Source: a virus
Reading direction: 5' to 3' (one strand)
Length of the DNA: 62,373 nucleotides
Virus record (IMG/VR): IMGVR_UViG_3300008120_000066
Location: 1-62,373 of that record
Each line of letters begins with the position of its first letter. The stretch's first letter is position 1. Below are positions 48,250-56,464 of this stretch, piece by piece. Made by a program: the position numbers and the translations under genes. The notes under the pieces are model-generated. The model was not told where the DNA came from and ran no database searches. It saw nothing but the letters and a program-made list of their open reading frames with translations.

Positions 48250-48900
48250 ATGAGACTAATTAGAGAACAAGTAACAGAAACAAAATTTATTGTTGAAGAA
48301 AAGCTCGGTAAAGGAAAACAGTATTTTATCGAAGGTATATTTCTTCAATCAGAACTAAAAAATCGTAATGGACGCATGTATCCAGAATCAATTATGGATA
48401 GAGAAGCGTCTCGTTACATAACAGAATATGTAGAAAATAATCGTGCTTACGGAGAACTAGGTCATCCAGATACACCGACAATTAATCTTGATCGTGTATC
48501 CCATTTGATTGTAGATTTACGTAAAGAAGGTACAAACTACATTGGTAAGGCAAAGATTTTAGAAACCCCAATGGGTGCTATTGCTCGTGGTCTTTTAGAG
48601 GGTGGCGCAAGTCTTGGTGTTTCTAGTAGAGCACTTGGTTCTTTAAAAGAGGACAAAGATGGTGTTCAAATCGTTCAAGACGACTTTATGCTGTCAACTG
48701 CAGCTGATATCGTAGCCGACCCATCGGCTCCAGATGCTTTCGTTCGTGGCATTATGGAAGGAAAAGAGTGGGTTTATGTTGATGGAAAATTTGTGGAGAG
48801 ACATATTGAAGAGACAAAGAGGGCAATCCAAAAGGTTTCCTCTCGTAACTTAAACGAGCAAATGCTCAAAGAATTTAAAAAATTCTTGATGAAATTGTAA
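48250..48900 (+). CDS. gp21: Prohead core protease gp21
   Basis: The 216-residue serine protease equals T4 gp21 in size (212). Catalytic candidates are His72 in YGELGHPDTP and Ser125/Ser126 in LGVSSRALGS, with an acidic partner in ADIVADPSAPD. NRNGRMYPESI near residues 38-48 is typical of the family. It digests the scaffold and trims gp23 at (L/I/V)-x-E sites so that the head can expand. It is followed by a perfect late promoter for gp22. Confidence 0.94.
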   Translation: MRLIREQVTETKFIVEEKLGKGKQYFIEGIFLQSELKNRNGRMYPESIMDREASRYITEYVENNRAYGELGHPDTPTINLDRVSHLIVDLRKEGTNYIGKAKILETPMGAIARGLLEGGASLGVSSRALGSLKEDKDGVQIVQDDFMLSTAADIVADPSAPDAFVRGIMEGKEWVYVDGKFVERHIEETKRAIQKVSSRNLNEQMLKEFKKFLMKL

Positions 48901-48904
48901 TTTT

Positions 48905-48912
48905 TATAAATA
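48905..48912 (+). promoter_or_regulatory. T4-type late promoter, perfect box, upstream of gp22-gp23
   Basis: TATAAATA is an exact late consensus, five bases after the gp21 stop. The start is expected near 48918. An AGGAG site precedes the gp22 ATG at 48962. No box is seen just before gp23, so this promoter probably serves both genes up to the terminator at 51364. Confidence 0.78.
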
Positions 48913-48961
48913 AATTTATCGAAAATAAATCGGACATAACCTATTCAAACAGGAGATAAAC

Positions 48962-49954
48962 ATGTCAGTTGAAAAGAAAATAGCTGAGTTGCTTGCGGAG
49001 TCTGAAAAACTACGTCAGCAAGAAGAACAAATTGAGGATATCGTTGAGGAAATTAACGAAGAATCAGAAGAGCAACTCGATGAGGGTGCTGCCGAAACAA
49101 TCAAAATGAAAGGCAGTGCTGGTAGCGAGGGCGACAATCCAGACAATAAGAAAAACCAAGGAACAGAAAAGCCAGCTGTTACAACAAGCAAGGCGAAAGA
49201 TCCAGCACCAGGAGCAGCAATGAAAGAAGAAATTACAGTCGATGTTACTGATGATGTAGCTGCATTGGTAGAAGGCGAGGAGTTGTCAGAAGAATTTAAA
49301 ACAAAAGCTGCAACAATTTTTGAAGCAGCAGTTGTTACAAGAGTCAAGGCTGAATTAGCCAAGATTCAAGAGCAGTATGACGCACAACTCGTAGAAGAGT
49401 TTGAGCAGATTAAAGAGGGTCTAGTTGAAAAGGTTGATGGATATCTCGGTTATATTACCGAGCAGTGGATGAAACAAAATGAGATTGCCCTTGAAGGTGG
49501 TATGAAAGCAGAATTAGCAGAGTCATTTATCCAAGGTATGAAGACATTGTTCGAAGAGCATTATGTTGATGTACCAGCAGAGAAATATGATGTGCTTGGT
49601 TCACTTGAAGAGAGAGTTGCAGAACTCGAAGGCAAGTTGAATGAGTCTGTAAATACCAATATTGAAATGCAAAAGAAAATTGCAGAATATGATAGAGAGC
49701 AAATTGTTGCTGAACTCTCAGATGGCTTAACAGCTACTGAAGAAGAAAAGTTTGCAACATTGGCATCAGAAATTGTTTACGAATCAGCTGACCAGTATAA
49801 AGGTAAGCTACAAACTATTCGTGAATCATATTTCACAAAAGCAGCACCTGTAGCGAAAGATACAGTTGCAGCAGAAGAGCCAGTTGGTGATCAGAAAGTA
49901 ATTTCTGAGCAAATTGCTCACTATGCGTCTGCATTGGCAAAACTTAAGAAATAA
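48962..49954 (+). CDS. gp22: Prohead core scaffolding protein gp22
   Basis: The 330-residue product (T4 gp22 is 269) is acidic, helical and rich in Glu, Lys and Ala, as scaffolds are. Coiled segments are at about residues 5-35 and 215-245, and the core includes EEFEQIKEGLVEKVDGYLGY with EQWMKQNEIALEGGMKAELA, the best-conserved part of gp22. The C-terminus ends ISEQIAHYASALAKLKK. A Gly/Pro-rich loop (about residues 50-85) is extra compared with T4. It templates capsid assembly and is removed by gp21. Confidence 0.92.
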   Translation: MSVEKKIAELLAESEKLRQQEEQIEDIVEEINEESEEQLDEGAAETIKMKGSAGSEGDNPDNKKNQGTEKPAVTTSKAKDPAPGAAMKEEITVDVTDDVAALVEGEELSEEFKTKAATIFEAAVVTRVKAELAKIQEQYDAQLVEEFEQIKEGLVEKVDGYLGYITEQWMKQNEIALEGGMKAELAESFIQGMKTLFEEHYVDVPAEKYDVLGSLEERVAELEGKLNESVNTNIEMQKKIAEYDREQIVAELSDGLTATEEEKFATLASEIVYESADQYKGKLQTIRESYFTKAAPVAKDTVAAEEPVGDQKVISEQIAHYASALAKLKK

Positions 49955-49975
49955 CCTTTTCAGGAGAAAAATAAC

Positions 49976-51331
49976 ATGTCAACAATGTTAAGAGAAGATC
50001 TCGTTAAAAAATGGGCACCCGTCCTTGAGCACGAGACAATGGATCCAATTAAGGATCAGTATCGTAAAGAAGTTACTGCTGTTCTTTTAGAGAATCAACA
50101 AAAGTCTCTATCAGAAGAGCGTGCTGCTCTTTTCGAAGCAGTTCCAACAAACGCCAACTATAATGGCTCAACAACAAACCCAGACACAGGTGGTGTTGCT
50201 AAGTATGATCCAATCTTGATCAGCTTGGTACGTCGTGCTGCTCCACAAATGATCGCTTATGATGTTTGCGGTGTTCAGCCAATGACAGGTCCAACAGGTC
50301 TAGTGTTTGCAATGAAAGCACGTTATGGTACACAAGGTGGTACTGAGGCAGGCTACAACGAAGCAAATGCTGAGTTCTCAGGTGGCGACTTAGGTACAGA
50401 CACCAACCAGACAGCAATCTCTGGTTCTAACTGGTTCTCAACAGCTAATGCTCCAGGTGGTATGACCACACAACAGGCTGAAGGTGGTCACAGTGCTTCT
50501 TCATCTGTTGCTCCAGCAGCAGTTGGTCCTGGTTCTTCAACTTTCAACGAAATGGCTTTCTCAATCGAGAAGACCAGCGTTACTGCAAAGTCACGTGCTT
50601 TGAAAGCTGAGTACTCAATCGAATTAGCACAAGACTTGAAAGCAGTTCATGGTCTTGACGCTGAGTCAGAGTTAAGCAATATCCTCTCAACAGAAATTCT
50701 TGCTGAGATCAATCGCGAAGTTATCCGTACAATTTATTACACAGCTAAGAGCGGTGCAGCATCTGGTACAGTAACAACAGCAGGTGTGTTCGATCTTGAT
50801 ACAGATGCTAACGGACGTTGGTCAGTTGAGAAATTTAAGGGTCTGTTGTTCCAAATCGAGCGTGATGCGAACGTAATCGCACAAGAGACACGTCGTGGCA
50901 AAGGTAACTTCATCATCTGCTCTTCAGATGTTGCAAGTTCTTTAGCAATGGCTGGTGTTCTTGACTACGCTCCTGCTTTGAACACAAACTTAAATGTTGA
51001 TGACGCAGGTTCAACATTCGCTGGTGTTCTAAATGGACGCTATCGTGTTTACATCGATCCATATGCAGCCAATGGTGGCGCTAATGACCAATTCTACGTA
51101 GTTGGTTACAAAGGTTCTAGCGCATTCGACGCTGGTATCTTCTACTGCCCATACGTTCCTCTACAAATGGTTCGTGCTGTAGATCCAAATACATTCCAAC
51201 CAAAGATTGGTTTCAAGACACGCTACGGCATGATCGCGAACCCATTCGCACGTGGAACTACATTAGCAACATCAATCGGTTCAAACGAGAACGTCTACTA
51301 TCGTAGAGTTCGTGTTCAGAACATTATGTAA
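49976..51331 (+). CDS. gp23: Major capsid protein gp23
   Basis: The 451-residue product (T4 gp23 is 521) contains PILISLVRRAAPQMIAYDVC, GVQPMTGPTGLVFAMKARYG and, near the end, VPLQMVRAVDPNTFQPKIGF and KTRYGMIANPF, the standard g23 marker regions. The N-terminal about 54 residues form a helical delta-like domain. LFE at residues 52-54 fits the gp21 cleavage rule (L/I/V)-x-E, so the mature protein may begin at Ala55. Codon choice is more GC-rich than in the fibre genes, as expected of a heavily expressed gene. CAGGAG is the ribosome-binding site. Confidence 0.97.
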   Translation: MSTMLREDLVKKWAPVLEHETMDPIKDQYRKEVTAVLLENQQKSLSEERAALFEAVPTNANYNGSTTNPDTGGVAKYDPILISLVRRAAPQMIAYDVCGVQPMTGPTGLVFAMKARYGTQGGTEAGYNEANAEFSGGDLGTDTNQTAISGSNWFSTANAPGGMTTQQAEGGHSASSSVAPAAVGPGSSTFNEMAFSIEKTSVTAKSRALKAEYSIELAQDLKAVHGLDAESELSNILSTEILAEINREVIRTIYYTAKSGAASGTVTTAGVFDLDTDANGRWSVEKFKGLLFQIERDANVIAQETRRGKGNFIICSSDVASSLAMAGVLDYAPALNTNLNVDDAGSTFAGVLNGRYRVYIDPYAANGGANDQFYVVGYKGSSAFDAGIFYCPYVPLQMVRAVDPNTFQPKIGFKTRYGMIANPFARGTTLATSIGSNENVYYRRVRVQNIM

Positions 51332-51363
51332 TTGATGAAGCTGACGTAAGATCAGTATTTGAC

Positions 51364-51389
51364 AGAGCCACCTTCGGGTGGCTCTTTTT
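51364..51389 (+). terminator. Strong intrinsic terminator after gp23
   Basis: AGAGCCACC, loop TTCG, GGTGGCTCT (51364-51385), followed by TTTT. This is a perfect 9-bp stem closed by a C(UUCG)G tetraloop, the clearest rho-independent terminator in the window. It ends the gp22-gp23 transcript. Confidence 0.92.
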
Positions 51390-51394
51390 CATTG

Positions 51395-51402
51395 AATAAA
51401 TA
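51395..51402 (+). promoter_or_regulatory. Late promoter-like AATAAATA after the gp23 terminator
   Basis: AATAAATA (7 of 8 to the T4 late box) lies between the terminator and the next ORF. The predicted start coincides with the A of the ATG at 51408, so that ORF would be leaderless on this transcript, while gp3 downstream would have a normal leader. Confidence 0.5.
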
Positions 51403-51407
51403 TATGC

Positions 51408-51629
51408 ATGGAAGACAATAATGTTAAGATCATAGTCATTTCAGAACTTCTCGAAACTCGCGAGAGAAAAGAGAAGGAGCTGCAGTATTACCATGAACAA
51501 TTAAGAGAACTGCAGTTAAGAATGTCTTACGTCCAAGCTGAAATACATTTAACAACTAAAATTATTCATATGATTGAACATGAAAAGATAGTTGATATAA
51601 AGAAACATTTAACACAGAAAGAAAAATAA
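51408..51629 (+). CDS. Small coiled-coil protein between gp23 and gp3
   Basis: The 73-residue product is a single charged helix (ETRERKEKELQYYHEQLREL, RMSYVQAEIHLTTKIIHMIE) with heptad character. A gene of this size and nature is found at this position in marine T4-like phages but has no known function. There is no Shine-Dalgarno. The start codon falls at the predicted transcription start of the late box at 51395. Its stop overlaps the gp3 start (TAATG). Confidence 0.7.
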   Translation: MEDNNVKIIVISELLETRERKEKELQYYHEQLRELQLRMSYVQAEIHLTTKIIHMIEHEKIVDIKKHLTQKEK

Positions 51630-52177
51630 TGGCATATGTAGCGCAAGAATGGAAAACTAGAATTCCAGAAAACATGAATCCTCTTTCGCCATCAGGTTTC
51701 AAGTTTTTAATTAACAAACTACCAAAAATGCATTTTTATTGCCAGACGGTAAATCTTCCTGGAATCATACTGGGAGAACCAGAGTATGCTACGCCATTTA
51801 GTAATATTCCTATCCCAGGAGAAAAATTGTCATTTGGTGATCTAACTCTCCAGTTCCTTGTTGATGAAACTTTAGAAAATTATCAATCGATTCAAAGATG
51901 GTTGTTCGGACTAGGTTTTCCAAAAGAATATAGTCAATACATTGACTTTATTAACAGCGACACGATTACTGCAGGTCCTAATTCCGAATTATCAAGAAAC
52001 TATTCAGATGCTTCGCTTTTTATCTTGACAAATAATAACACTGAGAGTAAACTATTATCGTTCAAGAATGTTTTTCCAACATCATTAGAAAGTTTAACTT
52101 TTACTGGTATTGACAATGACATTCAATATCTCGTAGGACAAGTTACATTTAAATACTCATACTACGATTTCGAATAA
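51629..52177 (+). CDS. gp3: Tail completion and sheath stabiliser gp3
   Basis: The 182-residue product (T4 gp3 is 176) has a tail-tube-like fold signature: SGFKFLINKLPKMHFYCQTV, NLPGIILGEPEYATPF, IPIPGEKLSFGDLTLQFLVD and YQSIQRWLFGLGFP, ending with GQVTFKYSYYDFE. Those features and its place between gp23 and uvsY match gp3 of marine T4-like phages. gp3 terminates the tube and stabilises the sheath at the head-proximal end. The main uncertainty is distinguishing it from other tube-fold proteins such as gp54. Confidence 0.8.
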   Translation: MAYVAQEWKTRIPENMNPLSPSGFKFLINKLPKMHFYCQTVNLPGIILGEPEYATPFSNIPIPGEKLSFGDLTLQFLVDETLENYQSIQRWLFGLGFPKEYSQYIDFINSDTITAGPNSELSRNYSDASLFILTNNNTESKLLSFKNVFPTSLESLTFTGIDNDIQYLVGQVTFKYSYYDFE

Positions 52178-52195
52178 TTATTACTTGGAGTTGTT

Positions 52196-52633
52196 ATGAA
52201 TCTTGAAGAATTAATGCAACAATGGGAACACGACAGTAAAATTGATGACAATCACCTCGGAGAAGCATCAACAGAATCACCAAACTTGCATAGCAAATAT
52301 ATTAACACTATGGTATCTTACAAATTAAAACTTGCTAAGATACGTGGTGATTATAATCTACTCAGAAAAACCAAATTTCGCTATTATCGTGGCGAATTAT
52401 CAAGACAAGAATTAGAAGATCTTGGATGGCAGCAGTGGCAAGGTGTTAAACCACTTAGGAATGAGATGGATGAGTTTCTTCAGGGAGATACTGATCTTGT
52501 TCAGATGGAACAAAAAGTGGAATACTTAAATACTATTGTTTACTTCTTAGAAGAAGTGTTAAGACAAATACGTCAGCGTGACTGGCAAATTAGAACTGCT
52601 GTTGACTGGAAAAAGTTTCTAGTAGGAATGTAA
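52196..52633 (+). CDS. uvsY: Recombination mediator UvsY
   Basis: The 145-residue helical product (T4 UvsY is 137) contains KYINTMVSYKLKLAKIRGDY, LLRKTKFRYYRGELS and a C-terminal helix ending AVDWKKFLVGM. UvsY loads the UvsX recombinase onto gp32-coated single-stranded DNA and is needed for recombination-dependent replication. Position immediately before uvsW and overlap of its stop with the uvsW start (TAATG) support the call. uvsX itself is outside the window. Confidence 0.88.
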   Translation: MNLEELMQQWEHDSKIDDNHLGEASTESPNLHSKYINTMVSYKLKLAKIRGDYNLLRKTKFRYYRGELSRQELEDLGWQQWQGVKPLRNEMDEFLQGDTDLVQMEQKVEYLNTIVYFLEEVLRQIRQRDWQIRTAVDWKKFLVGM

Positions 52634-54120
52634 TGAAAATATACGTTGAACAAGTTGATGATGTTAATGTTCGTGTTTTCTCTGAAGATAGTATCGAAAA
52701 AGAGATAAGTAATTTCTTCACATTTGAAGTTCCTGGTGCAAAATTTATGCCAGCATACAAAGCGAGGTTATGGGATGGAAAAATTAGACTTTACGACTTA
52801 CAAAGAAAAACGCTATACGCTGGACTCAAAAACTATGTTGAGGAGTTTGCGAGAAGAAATGAATACCAATATCAAGAGTTGGCAAGCGCAGATTATAAGC
52901 CAGTGCAACTCAACAACTACACTTATGAACAAGTCGAAGGATATGCCGATTCTCTTAATCTCTCTGCTAGGGGAAACCCAATTGAGGTTCGAGACTATCA
53001 GATCGACGCAATTCAAAAATCTATAAACACGAATCGTACTTTACTATTATCACCAACAGCATCAGGTAAATCTCTTATAATATATTCAATTATGCGCCAC
53101 CATGTAAGTGAAGGGCGCAAGTGTATTCTTATTGTTCCAACTACGTCTCTTGTTGAACAAATGTATACTGACTTTGAAGATTACTCATTTGAGAATGGAT
53201 GGAGAGTAGATAAACATTGTCAAAAACTTTACTCTGGTTTCACAAAAGAGTTTAGTAAAGATGTACTAATTACCACATGGCAGTCTATTTACAAACAACC
53301 ACGTAATTGGTTTGATCAATTTCAGGTTGTGTTTGGTGATGAAGCGCACCAGTTTAAAGCCAAATCATTATCAACTGTTATGGAAAAGATGGGAAAAATT
53401 CCATATCGTATCGGCACAACAGGAACAATCGATAATAAGCAGGTACATCGCTTAGTTCTAGAGGGACTGTTCGGTCCAGTTCACAAAGTAACAACAACTA
53501 AAGAACTAATGGACACAGGAAGAGTAGCGAAACTAAATATTAATTGTCTACTACTAAAATACTCAGAAGAAACGTGTAAAGAACGCAAGAATAATTTATA
53601 CCAAGAAGAGATGGATTTTCTGGTCTCTCATCAGAAACGTAATCGTTTCATTAAAAATCTTGCCCTATCTCTTACAGGAAATACTTTAATATTATTTCAG
53701 TATGTAGAAAAACATGGTAAAGTTTTGCACGAATTGTTTGGTGATCAAACTGATCGCGAACTGGCAATAGTTCACGGAGATGTTGATGTTACTGTGAGAG
53801 AACAGATACGCAAGAGGGCAGACAAACAAGATAACATGATTATTTTAGCATCTTTCGGCACATATTCAACAGGGGTGAACATACCCTCAATCGAGAATAT
53901 TATTTTTGCATCGCCGAGCAAATCAAGAATTAGAAATTTACAGTCAATTGGTCGTGGGTTGAGGCTGAAAGATGGAAAGACCACATGCACTTTGTATGAT
54001 GTTGCTGATGATCTATCGTACAAATCATGGAAAAACCACACATTAAATCATTTCCTAGAGCGTGTTAAACTATACTCTGAAGAGAAGTTTAATGTAAAAA
54101 TATCGGAAGTAAACCTGTAA
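52633..54120 (+). CDS. uvsW: RNA-DNA/DNA helicase UvsW
   Basis: The 495-residue SF2 helicase has Walker A PTASGKS (141-147), DEAH box (236-239) in FGDEAHQFKA, motif III-like GTTGT (261-265) and motif VI in QSIGRGLRLKDGK near the C-terminus. The N-terminal about 115 residues form the small UvsW DNA-binding domain with FMPAYKARLWDGKIRLYD. UvsW unwinds R-loops and branched DNA, shifting T4 from origin to recombination-driven replication. Length is close to the functional T4 protein. Confidence 0.95.
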   Translation: MKIYVEQVDDVNVRVFSEDSIEKEISNFFTFEVPGAKFMPAYKARLWDGKIRLYDLQRKTLYAGLKNYVEEFARRNEYQYQELASADYKPVQLNNYTYEQVEGYADSLNLSARGNPIEVRDYQIDAIQKSINTNRTLLLSPTASGKSLIIYSIMRHHVSEGRKCILIVPTTSLVEQMYTDFEDYSFENGWRVDKHCQKLYSGFTKEFSKDVLITTWQSIYKQPRNWFDQFQVVFGDEAHQFKAKSLSTVMEKMGKIPYRIGTTGTIDNKQVHRLVLEGLFGPVHKVTTTKELMDTGRVAKLNINCLLLKYSEETCKERKNNLYQEEMDFLVSHQKRNRFIKNLALSLTGNTLILFQYVEKHGKVLHELFGDQTDRELAIVHGDVDVTVREQIRKRADKQDNMIILASFGTYSTGVNIPSIENIIFASPSKSRIRNLQSIGRGLRLKDGKTTCTLYDVADDLSYKSWKNHTLNHFLERVKLYSEEKFNVKISEVNL

Positions 54121-54575
54121 TGGATTATAGAATATTAGGAAAGAACAATGGGGAAAGTATGTTTTGTATTGTGTTGAAAGAAACGCAAGACGAGATTATG
54201 GTAATGTTTCCTATGACAATTGAAAAGCATGTAATACCAATCGGACCAACAACAATCAGAGAAACATACTCTGCATCACAGTTATGTCCTTTCAGTGATG
54301 ATAAAATCTTTACATTTTACAAACCAGAATTGCTTTACATCAAACCACTAAGTAAAGATGCTATACCATTTTATGTTAATATGATAAATAGACACGAGAG
54401 TTTAGAAACGATGAAGCGATATAACATTGAAAGTTTGGTTCAAAGCGATGAGGTCTTAAATCAGATTGAAGATATTAATGACAAAGTAGAAGTAATAAAG
54501 CAGTTTCTTTCTGAGCACGAAGAGAGCGAAGAAGAAGAAATCCCTTCTGTCAAGGGAAATAAAACAATGCATTAA
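54120..54575 (+). CDS. Conserved phage protein between uvsW and gp55, function unknown
   Basis: The 151-residue product begins with a beta-rich half (MDYRILGKNNGESMFCIVLK, EIMVMFPMTIEKHVIPIGPT) followed by helices and an acidic Glu-rich tail (EHEESEEEEIPS). The N-terminal part resembles the small LSm-like beta barrels seen in conserved marine T4-like phage proteins ('F.i......I.i..P......dG'), but I cannot name the family. It overlaps the uvsW stop (TAATG) and precedes a gap of 116 bp that holds the gp55 promoter. Confidence 0.6.
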   Translation: MDYRILGKNNGESMFCIVLKETQDEIMVMFPMTIEKHVIPIGPTTIRETYSASQLCPFSDDKIFTFYKPELLYIKPLSKDAIPFYVNMINRHESLETMKRYNIESLVQSDEVLNQIEDINDKVEVIKQFLSEHEESEEEEIPSVKGNKTMH

Positions 54576-54629
54576 TATCAAACCCCACATCGTTATTTTA
54601 CAACACAATGAATTTTATAGCAAATAAAT

Positions 54630-54658
54630 TTGACACTTTTTTAAAAAAATAGTATAAT
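54630..54658 (+). promoter_or_regulatory. Perfect sigma70-type promoter for gp55
   Basis: TTGACA (54630-54635), a 17-bp spacer made mostly of T and A runs, and TATAAT (54653-54658). All twelve consensus bases are present with ideal spacing. Transcription should start near 54665, leaving a short leader before the gp55 ATG at 54692. Host RNA polymerase would therefore read gp55 early, before the late genes it activates. Confidence 0.9.
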
Positions 54659-54691
54659 CTTTATATTATAACTAATAACACTGAGGATATT

Positions 54692-55231
54692 ATGGCATCA
54701 TCTCATTATGTAAATAACGCAGACTTTCTTGCTGCTATAAAAGAATATAGAATATCTGTTGAAGAAGCAGAATCTTCTGGCAAAGAAAAACCCCGTGTTC
54801 CTGAATATATTGGGGAATGTCTACTAAAAATCGCCACACATCTATCCTATAAAAGCAATTTTATCAATTACACATATCGTGAAGATATGATAAACGATGG
54901 TGTAGAAAATTGTCTCCAGTATATTGGTAATTTTGATCCCAACAAATCAAGCAATCCCTTTGCTTATTTCACACAAATTATTTACTATGCGTTCATTCGA
55001 AAAATCCAAAAAGAAAAGAAACAAACGATAGTCAAGAACAGAATAATTATGGACATGTCATTTGATGAATTCGAATTACAGGCACAAGATGAAGATGGTG
55101 AATTTACGAATATGATGATAGATTATTTGCGTAATAATAATGATAAAGAGTATACTATACCAAAGAAGAAGACAAAGAAAAAAGCATCTACTTCTTTAGA
55201 TGATTTTATGGAGGAAAGCGACAATGTATAA
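54692..55231 (+). CDS. gp55: Late transcription sigma factor gp55
   Basis: The 179-residue product (T4 gp55 is 185) carries YTYREDMINDGVENCLQYIG and NFDPNKSSNPFAYFTQIIYY, the region-2-like core of the gp55 family, followed by AFIRKIQKEKKQTIVKNRII. gp55 replaces host sigma to recognise the late TATAAATA box. It stands behind a consensus sigma70 promoter, and GAGG supplies the ribosome-binding site. The C-terminal Lys-rich segment (PKKKTKKKAST) precedes an acidic end. It overlaps the next gene's start. Confidence 0.93.
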   Translation: MASSHYVNNADFLAAIKEYRISVEEAESSGKEKPRVPEYIGECLLKIATHLSYKSNFINYTYREDMINDGVENCLQYIGNFDPNKSSNPFAYFTQIIYYAFIRKIQKEKKQTIVKNRIIMDMSFDEFELQAQDEDGEFTNMMIDYLRNNNDKEYTIPKKKTKKKASTSLDDFMEESDNV

Positions 55232-55403
55232 AGTTACATTCTATGCCAGTAACAGCACTTCTGAACAATCAGTTTTGTTTAAATGGTTTAAGACAGCTAA
55301 TGAGGCATTTGACTATTCTAGACAACTTGGGGATCGTGTTATTGAGACAAAACACTATAATGATCTTGAATCCTTCCCACTACCAGATCTAGACATGTCA
55401 TGA
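55224..55403 (+). CDS. Small protein between gp55 and gp47
   Basis: From the ATG at 55224 the product has 59 residues (MYKVTFYASNSTSEQS...). An upstream in-frame ATG at 55200 lies inside gp55. I chose 55224 because GAGGAAAG precedes it at the right distance. It reads as a small beta-alpha protein with KWFKTANEAFDYSRQLGDRV. A gene of this kind recurs between gp55 and gp47 in marine T4-like phages and its function is unknown. It overlaps gp55 at its start and gp47 by four bases (ATGA-type) at its end. Confidence 0.7.
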   Translation: MYKVTFYASNSTSEQSVLFKWFKTANEAFDYSRQLGDRVIETKHYNDLESFPLPDLDMS

Positions 55404-56464
55404 AAGTTGCGATTATTACAGACCAACATTTTGGCGCAAGAAATGATAGTACAGTATTCTTAGATTTTTTTCAAAAATTTTATGATAATGTTTTCTTCCC
55501 AACAATAGAACAACACAAGATAACTACTGTTCTTGTTCTTGGTGACACATTTGATAGACGCAAATATGTAAATTTCTATGCTTTGCAAAGAGCAAAAGAA
55601 ATGTTCTTTGATAAACTAGCAGAGAAAAATATACAGGTACATATGCTTGCTGGTAATCATGACACATATTATAAGAACACGAATGATGTAAATTCTCCTG
55701 ATCTATTGCTTCGTGAGTATGACAATATTAATGTGATAGATACACCACAAACAATACACCTAGATTATGGCAATACAGCTGCTGATATACTGATGTTACC
55801 ATGGATATGCGCCGATAACTATAACCAAACAATGACCGAGATACAGAATACAAGCGCAACACTATGTATGGGGCACTTAGAAATTTCTGGATTCGCAATG
55901 TACAGAGGAATGGAATCTTATGAAGGATTGGATAAAAAGACATTTGAGAAGTTTGATCTTGTTTTCTCTGGCCATTATCATCATCGCTCAGACGATGGTC
56001 ATATTTACTATCTGGGAAACCCATATGAACTCACTTGGCAGGACTATAATGATCCCAGAGGATTTCATTTGTTTGATGTTGGCACAAGAAAACTCGAATT
56101 TATCCAGAATCCATATCGTATGTTTGAAAGAATCGAATACAATGACAGAGACGGAGAAATCGACATTGATTCCATTAATCTAAGTGATATGTTCGTTAAG
56201 CTGGTTGTTGTAAGCAAAACAGACCACACTAAGTTTGACAAATTTACAACAAAGTTGTATAATAAGGGTTGCCATGATATTAAAATTATTGAAGACATGA
56301 CAGATTTTGAGTCAGGAACAATTGATGAAACAATTAATCTTGAAGATACAATGTCCGTATTAAGCAGTTTTATTGACTCAGTTGAGACGGAAGCAGACAA
56401 AGAGAGAATTAAAACAATGATGAAGACGTTATATACTGAGGCGATTAATCAGGAGGTCGTATGA
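55400..56464 (+). CDS. gp47: Recombination nuclease subunit gp47 (Mre11-like)
   Basis: The 354-residue metallophosphoesterase (T4 gp47 is 339) shows the full motif set: TDQHFG with Asp8 and His10, LGDTFDRR (47-54), AGNHD (84-88), GHLE, and FSGHYHHR. Together with gp46 it forms the Mre11/Rad50-type complex that resects DNA ends for recombination-dependent replication. Its stop overlaps the phosphoribosyltransferase-like gene (ATGA), which separates it from gp46. Confidence 0.96.
   Translation: MKVAIITDQHFGARNDSTVFLDFFQKFYDNVFFPTIEQHKITTVLVLGDTFDRRKYVNFYALQRAKEMFFDKLAEKNIQVHMLAGNHDTYYKNTNDVNSPDLLLREYDNINVIDTPQTIHLDYGNTAADILMLPWICADNYNQTMTEIQNTSATLCMGHLEISGFAMYRGMESYEGLDKKTFEKFDLVFSGHYHHRSDDGHIYYLGNPYELTWQDYNDPRGFHLFDVGTRKLEFIQNPYRMFERIEYNDRDGEIDIDSINLSDMFVKLVVVSKTDHTKFDKFTTKLYNKGCHDIKIIEDMTDFESGTIDETINLEDTMSVLSSFIDSVETEADKERIKTMMKTLYTEAINQEVV

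Noticed and set aside
49015-49362. 115-codon minus-strand ORF
   Set aside because: Antisense shadow of gp22. The Ser/Ala/Val-rich product mirrors Glu/Ala-rich codons.
51359-51364. TTGACA as a -35 element downstream of gp23
   Set aside because: No -10 hexamer at suitable spacing. The site overlaps the terminator stem.
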